A stretch of 35,396 nucleotides of DNA from DAOUFU01 sp034429275 (lineage in GTDB: Bacteria; Chloroflexota; Anaerolineae; Aggregatilineales; Aggregatilineaceae), in assembly GCA_034429275.1 (NCBI GenBank), contig DAOUFU010000224.1:1-35396 (forward strand). Direction: 5' to 3'. Positions 25,022 through 30,267 of the stretch are shown piece after piece. The notes beneath the pieces are model-generated. The model ran no database searches, was not told the origin of the DNA, and was given only the letters and a program-made list of their open reading frames with translations. Position 1 is the stretch's first letter. Each line of letters starts with the position of its first letter. The translations under genes were made by a program, and so were the position numbers.

Positions 25022-25809
25022 TGACCGACCAACCTAACCCAACCTCTTCCGCCCAGAACCAATCGCCCGATGAATCACCCTCACGGGCGGTTGAATTGGC
25101 CCGTGTTGAATTGTTGCTTGCTCACGGCACCATTGATAACGTCTATGGTTCAACCGTGTATGGTTCGAATTATGCGTTGCTTGTCTCCGTCCATGATGAT
25201 GAACTTCAGACCGCCGCCATTTACAAGCCCCAACGCGGTGAACGCCCGCTATGGGATTTTCCCAATGGAACACTGTGCTACCGCGAGGCCCTCGCCTATA
25301 CCGTCTCCGAAGTCCTGGGCTGGCATCTTGTTCCCCCAACAGTGCTGCGCACCGGTCCACATGGATTAGGATCGCTGCAATTCTTCATCGAGCATAATCC
25401 GGAGATCAATTACTTCTCCCTGGATGACAGGTTCATTGATCAACTGCAGCGGTTTGCATTGTTTGACGCGGTGATCAACAATGCTGACCGCAAAGGCGGG
25501 CACGTGTTGATGGATCGTCACGGTAAACTGTGGGGAATCGATCACGGCCTGACCTTCCACCCACAGCCGAAACTTCGCACGGTTATCTGGGAGTTCGCTG
25601 GCAGCCCTATTGACGACTCCCTGCTCTCTGATATCGCTCACCTGCGCGACCAGTTGGTCCAGTCGGACTGTGCCCTGTGCGTTCAGATTCGGGAACAACT
25701 CGGTAGCGAAGCGCTTGACATGCTGCTGCGCCGGATCGAACGACTGCTTGAACGGAAGACCTACCCTCAACCGGGACCAGGCCCCAACCACCCCTGGCCG
25801 CCCATTTAA
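25021..25809 (+). CDS. PI3/4-kinase-like protein (SCO1664 family)
   Basis: The product has 262 residues and resembles the SCO1664/TIGR03843 family, which has the phosphatidylinositol 3-/4-kinase-like fold. Features: 'AAIYKPQRGERPLWDFP' with the candidate ATP-contacting lysine at about 68; a Glu-bearing helix 'CYREALAYTVSEVLGW'; the catalytic-loop-like 'DAVINNADRKGGHVLMD' at 149-165 (Asp149, Asn154, Asp156, Arg157, His161); and 'WGIDHGLTF' with the metal-binding Asp174 in the place of DFG. All kinase-type residues look intact, so a phosphotransferase acting on a small molecule or protein is likely. The substrate is unknown. Residues 1-25 are Ser/Pro/Gln-rich and probably disordered, as is the Pro-rich C-terminal tail. 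It ends 25 bp before a strong bidirectional terminator that closes the trio. Confidence 0.85.
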   Translation: MTDQPNPTSSAQNQSPDESPSRAVELARVELLLAHGTIDNVYGSTVYGSNYALLVSVHDDELQTAAIYKPQRGERPLWDFPNGTLCYREALAYTVSEVLGWHLVPPTVLRTGPHGLGSLQFFIEHNPEINYFSLDDRFIDQLQRFALFDAVINNADRKGGHVLMDRHGKLWGIDHGLTFHPQPKLRTVIWEFAGSPIDDSLLSDIAHLRDQLVQSDCALCVQIREQLGSEALDMLLRRIERLLERKTYPQPGPGPNHPWPPI

Positions 25810-25834
25810 CCGCCAATTTGTGGGATTGTTGGAA

Positions 25835-25872
25835 AAAACAAGGGAAGCAGTGCGTGCAGCTTCCCTTGTTTT
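25835..25872. terminator. Bidirectional Rho-independent terminator
   Basis: AAAACAAGGGAAGC (25835-25848) pairs perfectly with GCTTCCCTTGTTTT (25859-25872) across a 10-nt loop. The A tract on the left and the T tract on the right make it a terminator for both the trio (plus) and the membrane TPR gene (minus). Confidence 0.88.
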
Positions 25873-25900
25873 GCTGTTGTGCGTTGTTGCGTCCTTCAAC

Positions 25901-28408
25901 TCAAGGGAGTTCTCCCAGAGTTGGAGGAGTCGGACTGGGCACAGGGGTATCAGTCGGCGTTGGTGTGAATGTAGGTGTGTTTGTTGGTGTTGACGTCGCG
26001 GTCGGCTCCGGTGTGCGCGTGGGTGTATTGGTCGGACGCGGAGTTGCACTCGGCAAGGGAGTGCGAGTAGGGGTTGCGGTTGGAGCCTGGCCGCCGCTTC
26101 CCTGGATCCGAATATCCGCAAACAAAGCCTCAATCTCGGCTGCCTGATCCGCGGCGAGCTGTTCCTCCAGGCGCTTGAGGACTCCCACACGCTGTATGAA
26201 CGGCTCGTCTACAAATGGATATCCGTATCTCTCATTCCAATAAAGCACCCATTCATATTCCACCAACGCGGCTGTCGGGTTTTCAAGTCTCTCTAACAGC
26301 AGACCTCGGAAGTAGTGATCAACAGCATTCTCGCGCAGCTGAATCGCCCGGTCAATGTCCACCAATGCCTGTTGGAAGGCCGCCATCCGCTCTTCGTCGG
26401 TCAGCAGTGCCTGTCGGCGTACCGTCTCCCAATAGCGCGCCTGTGCACGATAGCTAAACGCCTTCGCCTGTTGACTCGGATCAGTCAGCCGCAGGACAAA
26501 ATCGTCCGTCAGCAGGTTAAGCGCACCATCATAATCACAACTGAAGGTCACCGCATCGGGATAGAAAGTGCAGGTTTCCACCAACAGTCCGATCCTCTCA
26601 AGCTGGTAGGTCGGGCTGTTGACGCCAAGATAGTTGATAAGGGTATCCAACTGGTTTTTTGCCTGCACATAATCCTTCTGCCAGAATGCAATATCGATCA
26701 GGTCCTGTACTACATCAGGATCAATCCGGTTATCTACGCTGGCGACCTTTTCTAGGTCGCTGCGGGCCAGGTCAATCTGCCCATGGTCCAGGTACAGCTT
26801 GCCGCGCGTGCGATACGCCTGGTCAATAATCGGGCGCGCACTTTCGGGCAGGCTGTCCTCCACACTCAGGAGCCGTGTCAACGCAGTCTCGGCCAGGGAA
26901 ATGTTTCCTTCACCGATACGCGCCTGCGCAAGGAGCAGGTAGCCGGACGGCTCACCGGGATAGTATTGGAGCAGCGTCTGCGCACTGCGAACCGCCAGCC
27001 CATAATACTGGAGCTGTCGATCGGTTCCCGGCTCAGATTGTGCTGCTTCGGACAGATATACCTGCGTCTGGAGCTTCAAGGCGGGCAAAAGTGCAGGATC
27101 GATGTACAATGCCTGACCAAGATATGACAATGCCGCCAGCGGCTGGTTGTCGGCCATCTCCACTTCAGCTGCCACCAGCAGCAAGTTCGTGTTAACGGTG
27201 GTTTCGCGCATTGCCTGCGTAATGGTAGCCCGTGCCGCCGCAACAGCGCCCTGAGCCAGTTCAGCGCGAGCTTTTGTCACGCTTGCCATCACCAGGCGCG
27301 GGTCTTGTGTCAACGCCTGTGCACTCCAATTAATCGCCTCATCGGACGCCGGGTCCTGGGCATAGGCAACCTCGGCCAGCCCAACCAGCAGCAGCGGGTC
27401 ACCCTGGCATGACGCATAACCGCGCTGTCCTTCCTGGTCATACGCTTGTTTGAGGAGACGGCTGGCCTGGGCATAGTTCTGCTGTGCAGCCAGACTCAAA
27501 GCTTCGTAATACACAACCGAGGCATAGCACTCCGGTGCAGATCGCTCTCGCTCTTCCGCAAGGATCGAAGCGGCGCGTTCATAATCTCCAATGGAATAGA
27601 ACTCTACCGCATTCCCACCCACTCCAACGACATTCGGGTTAACCGGGGGATAGATCGCGGTTGGGCTGGCCAGCCCAAAGGGATCGCCGGGGGCACCCAA
27701 TCCAGTCGGCTCACGTGTCGCGGGTACCGCCATATCCTCTGGGAATGGTGTGGGAGTCGGGCCACCTAAGGTAGGGGTCAATGTCACCGTTGCCGTCAAA
27801 GTCGGGATACGCGTGGGTAAAAGGGCGACCTGATCCTCGCTCTCAAACAAGCCGAGATTCTGCACCGCGTAGACGATTCCGGCAGCCACCAGCAAAACAA
27901 CCATCGCCGCAGCCGCATACGTGATGCGCTTGAGGCGTGCTGCACCGCGCTCACCATATCGACCGCGTCCCCGGTGTGTCCACTGGATGCCCAGGGTATC
28001 GGCAGGTTCTGGCTGATAATGGCGCAAAAATTCATCAAGCTCCGCCTGAAGCTGTGCATAACGAGAATCGGCGAGGATCGGCACAGTAGATGGTGGAGAC
28101 ATCGGAGCCGCAGCAGCCGACGCCGACGCTTCCTGTGAAGGTTCTCGTTTCAAGGCAGACTCACCTGCCAGAGCCTGCATCCCTTTGAGGGCATACTCAT
28201 TGTCCGGGTTGATCGCCAGCAGTTGTTTGAGGCAAAACAAGCGTTCCCGGTTGTCTTTAGCGACACTGCTCAACCACAGCCAAGCCGTCTCATTCCGGGG
28301 ATCATGGCGAATAACCTGCTGGAAAAGTTCACGCGCCGTGTCGGGCTGATTCGCCCGCGCAGCCTGAATGCCGCGCTGCAAAAGATTCTTGACCTGATCC
28401 TGACCCAT
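25901..28408 (-). CDS. Single-pass membrane TPR protein with Thr/Pro-rich linkers
   Basis: The product has 835 residues. A cytoplasmic TPR pair fills residues 1 to about 80 ('GIQAARANQPDTARELFQQVIRHDPRNETAWLWL'), followed by a flexible Ala/Ser/Pro region. One transmembrane segment spans about 162-184 and is preceded by a basic cluster (RGRYGERGAARLKR), so the long C-terminal part should be outside. That part starts with a Thr/Pro-rich linker (about 190-255), continues with many TPR-like helical repeats (about 265-760) and ends in a low-complexity tail of about 60 residues made of TPT/TPTP units. It resembles protein-interaction scaffolds common in Chloroflexi; no enzymatic motif is seen. I chose the ATG at 28408 because the predicted transcription start (about 28437) leaves little room for the TTG at 28432. 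Confidence 0.85.
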   Translation of the reverse strand: MGQDQVKNLLQRGIQAARANQPDTARELFQQVIRHDPRNETAWLWLSSVAKDNRERLFCLKQLLAINPDNEYALKGMQALAGESALKREPSQEASASAAAAPMSPPSTVPILADSRYAQLQAELDEFLRHYQPEPADTLGIQWTHRGRGRYGERGAARLKRITYAAAAMVVLLVAAGIVYAVQNLGLFESEDQVALLPTRIPTLTATVTLTPTLGGPTPTPFPEDMAVPATREPTGLGAPGDPFGLASPTAIYPPVNPNVVGVGGNAVEFYSIGDYERAASILAEERERSAPECYASVVYYEALSLAAQQNYAQASRLLKQAYDQEGQRGYASCQGDPLLLVGLAEVAYAQDPASDEAINWSAQALTQDPRLVMASVTKARAELAQGAVAAARATITQAMRETTVNTNLLLVAAEVEMADNQPLAALSYLGQALYIDPALLPALKLQTQVYLSEAAQSEPGTDRQLQYYGLAVRSAQTLLQYYPGEPSGYLLLAQARIGEGNISLAETALTRLLSVEDSLPESARPIIDQAYRTRGKLYLDHGQIDLARSDLEKVASVDNRIDPDVVQDLIDIAFWQKDYVQAKNQLDTLINYLGVNSPTYQLERIGLLVETCTFYPDAVTFSCDYDGALNLLTDDFVLRLTDPSQQAKAFSYRAQARYWETVRRQALLTDEERMAAFQQALVDIDRAIQLRENAVDHYFRGLLLERLENPTAALVEYEWVLYWNERYGYPFVDEPFIQRVGVLKRLEEQLAADQAAEIEALFADIRIQGSGGQAPTATPTRTPLPSATPRPTNTPTRTPEPTATSTPTNTPTFTPTPTDTPVPSPTPPTLGELP

Positions 28409-28443
28409 ACGCGCCCTACCCTTTGCAAGCAAATGATGAGGTC

Positions 28444-28472
28444 ATTGTACAACAACATCGTCTGTGTTCCAA
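28444..28472 (-). promoter_or_regulatory. Predicted promoter for the membrane TPR gene
   Basis: On the minus strand, TTGGAA (28472-28467) and TACAAT (28449-28444) are 17 bp apart. The leader would be about 29 nt. The -35 directly abuts the -35 of the divergent thpR promoter. Confidence 0.6.
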
Positions 28473-28501
28473 TTCGCCCCAGGCACAGGGAACGCTATAC
28501 T
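28473..28501 (+). promoter_or_regulatory. Predicted promoter for thpR
   Basis: TTCGCC (28473-28478) and TATACT (28496-28501) are 17 bp apart, giving a transcription start near 28508 and a leader of about 46 nt. Confidence 0.5.
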
Positions 28502-28553
28502 TTCTGATTAAGATCCGACACTTTTCGTTTTTCGCTCAGCAGGATTACAAACG

Positions 28554-29144
28554 ATGACTGAAACCTGGCGATTGTTTATCGCGCTCGAACTCCCGACCGA
28601 CATTCGAACAACACTTGGTACTCTACAAAACCAACTACAGCGAAAGGTGCCGCCACATACGGTGCGTTGGACAAAGCCCGAAGGGACGCATCTGACGCTG
28701 AAGTTCCTGGGCGAAGTCCCCGTGACTCAACGCTCCACTCTGGAGCAGGCATTAATGCAGGTTGCAGCGGATCACCTGCCATTCAGCCTCCAGACCGGCT
28801 CGCTGGGGTGTTTCCCAAACACCGCGCGGCCTCGCGTGGTTTGGTTGGGTCTCCAGGGCAATCTGAACGCACTGGTGGCTCTGCGAGATGCTGTCGAAGC
28901 GCGAATCGCTCCACTCGGTTATCCCACAGAGAATCGCCCCTTCAGCCCACATCTGACGTTGGGCCGGGTACAGCCGGAGGCTGCCCGAACTGACGTCCAG
29001 CATCTTGGAAACCTAATCGCGACCCATCTTGCACCAAACTTACAAACGTGGAGCGTGTCGCATGTCACATTGTTTCGCAGCGAACTGCGCCCCAGTGGTG
29101 CTGTGTATACGGCGCTGTGCCAGGCCGCTTTGCGCCTTCCTTGA
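28554..29144 (+). CDS. thpR: RNA 2',3'-cyclic phosphodiesterase (2H family)
   Basis: The 196-residue product is a member of the 2H phosphoesterase family formerly called 2'-5' RNA ligase (LigT). It opens 2',3'-cyclic phosphates at RNA ends to 2'-phosphates. Both HxTx catalytic motifs are intact: His46-Leu-Thr48 in 'GTHLTLKFLGE' and His133-Leu-Thr135 in 'FSPHLTLGRV'. The opening 'RLFIALELP' is the typical first strand. The ATG at 28554 lies 9 nt after an AGGA. rsfS follows on the same strand but has its own promoter overlapping the end of this region. Confidence 0.93.
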   Translation: MTETWRLFIALELPTDIRTTLGTLQNQLQRKVPPHTVRWTKPEGTHLTLKFLGEVPVTQRSTLEQALMQVAADHLPFSLQTGSLGCFPNTARPRVVWLGLQGNLNALVALRDAVEARIAPLGYPTENRPFSPHLTLGRVQPEAARTDVQHLGNLIATHLAPNLQTWSVSHVTLFRSELRPSGAVYTALCQAALRLP

Positions 29145-29160
29145 CGCGAATCAACGCGCG

Positions 29161-29189
29161 CTGACACGCCATCCGACTCATGGTAAAAT
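29161..29189 (+). promoter_or_regulatory. Predicted promoter for rsfS
   Basis: CTGACA (29161-29166) and TAAAAT (29184-29189), each five of six consensus bases, are separated by 17 bp. Transcription would start at about 29196-29197. It begins 16 bp after the thpR stop. Confidence 0.62.
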
Positions 29190-29237
29190 ACAGGACATGA
29201 TTGACGCGACAATTCACTAGTTAAGGAGGCCGTACCC

Positions 29238-29585
29238 CTGGAACCCTTTGAGTTGGCACGCATCATTGTTGACCTCGCCTCAGACAAAAAAGGCGAGAAT
29301 ATTGTACTCATGGATATGCGCAACATCTCCCCGATCACCGATTTTTTCATCATCGCGAGCGGTGGCAGCGACCGACAGTTGAAAGCCATCATCGAACATA
29401 TCGGCGAAGAGACCAAGCGTACTTACAACATGCCGGTGTGGCACGTAGAGGGTGATCCAGAGGGCGGCTGGGTCCTGATGGACTATGGTGACGTTGTTGT
29501 GCACGTCTTTTTGCCCGAAAAGCGGTCCTATTATGACCTCGAAGGTCTCTGGCGAGACGCGCCGATCCTGGTCCGCATTCAGTGA
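29238..29585 (+). CDS. rsfS: Ribosomal silencing factor RsfS, probable CTG start
   Basis: RsfS binds ribosomal protein L14 and blocks subunit joining when nutrients are scarce. The product has 115 residues. Family motifs are clear: 'LARIIVDLASDKKGENIVLMDMR', 'ITDFFIIASGGSDRQLKAI', 'WHVEGDPEGGWVLMDYGDVVVHVF' and 'YYDLEGLW'. The start is unusual. A perfect AAGGAGG (29223-29229) is followed after 8 nt by CTG at 29238, giving an N terminus (L/M)EPFELARIIV that matches the normal RsfS beginning. The next standard start codon, TTG at 29253, is 23 nt from the SD and would remove the first residues of helix 1. No ATG or GTG is available in frame. I therefore call CTG, with TTG as the alternative. Confidence 0.9.
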   Translation: MEPFELARIIVDLASDKKGENIVLMDMRNISPITDFFIIASGGSDRQLKAIIEHIGEETKRTYNMPVWHVEGDPEGGWVLMDYGDVVVHVFLPEKRSYYDLEGLWRDAPILVRIQ

Positions 29586-29614
29586 TCTCCCCGGCTAACA
29601 GAAGATTTCCTTTC

Positions 29615-29653
29615 AACAAAAACGCGAGGCGTCTTGTAGGACGTCTCGCGTTT
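29615..29653. terminator. Terminator between rsfS and ndk
   Basis: AAACGCGAGGCGTC (29620-29633) pairs with GACGTCTCGCGTTT (29640-29653), 14 bp with one G-U pair and a 6-nt loop. On the minus strand it is followed by a TTTTTG tract and lies 26 bp past the ndk stop, so it mainly terminates ndk; on the plus strand it ends in only TTT and may also serve rsfS. Confidence 0.82.
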
Positions 29654-29679
29654 GATGACTCGGATAATATGCGCTTATC

Positions 29680-30132
29680 TCAATTGGACAAGAGCCAGGG
29701 GTCGAGGACTCGTTCCCAATCCAACAGCTCACCCTCAGCGAACCACAGCTTAAGTTCGCGCTCAGCGCTCTCTACGCCGTCCGACCCGTGAACCAGGTTG
29801 CGCCCCTTGGTGATTCCCAGGTCGCCCCGAATAGACCCCGGTGCAGCCGCAACCGGGTCGGTTTTGCCGATGGTCTCCCGTGCAGCTTGAACAGCATTGG
29901 GACCCTCTAGCGCCATCACCACGACTGGCGACGAGGTAATGTAGTTTAGCAGCCCTTCGTAGAAGGGCTTGCCCAGATGCTCTGCATAGTGTTTTTCTGC
30001 CAGGGAGCGGCTGGCCTGCATCAGCTTCATGCCGACGATTTTCAGCCCCCGTGTCTCAAACCGACGAATGATCTCCCCGATCAGGCCGCGCTGAACCGCA
30101 TCCGGCTTGACAATAATGAGTGTGCGTTCCAC
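29680..30132 (-). CDS. ndk: Nucleoside diphosphate kinase
   Basis: Equilibrates nucleoside di- and triphosphates by a phosphohistidine ping-pong mechanism (EC 2.7.4.6). The protein has 150 residues with 'ERTLIIVKPDAVQRGLIGEI' at the N terminus and the active-site 'NLVHGSDG' with His115, the standard position. The start is GTG at 30132, with AGGA 6 nt upstream; the open frame reaches 30237 but the extra Cys/Gly-rich residues do not belong to Ndk. It is the last gene of a minus-strand run after the two large acidic proteins, from which it is separated by 135 bp. Confidence 0.96.
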   Translation of the reverse strand: MERTLIIVKPDAVQRGLIGEIIRRFETRGLKIVGMKLMQASRSLAEKHYAEHLGKPFYEGLLNYITSSPVVVMALEGPNAVQAARETIGKTDPVAAAPGSIRGDLGITKGRNLVHGSDGVESAERELKLWFAEGELLDWERVLDPWLLSN

Positions 30133-30180
30133 GAGTTTTCCTGCCTTCCCACATTGAAAATCAACCACGTGACAACAAGT

Positions 30181-30204
30181 GGGCCAGGTTGTTCGACCCG
30201 GCCC
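30181..30204 (-). terminator. Possible hairpin between the acidic-protein gene and ndk
   Basis: GGGCCAGG (30181-30188) pairs with CCCGGCCC (30197-30204) apart from one mismatch, with an 8-nt loop, 64 bp past the stop of the acidic gene. No T tract follows on the minus strand, so it may be an attenuating or processing hairpin. Confidence 0.35.
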
Positions 30205-30267
30205 AAGATCACCAGTTCTACCAAAGAAGCCGCACACCGTCCAGGTTGCGTTTGCGAAAAAGCAGTT

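Noticed and set aside
25918..26090. Repetitive DNA (GTNGGTGT-type) as a minisatellite or CRISPR-like array
   Set aside because: The irregular repeats are the codons of a Thr/Pro-rich protein tail; there are no constant repeats with unique spacers.
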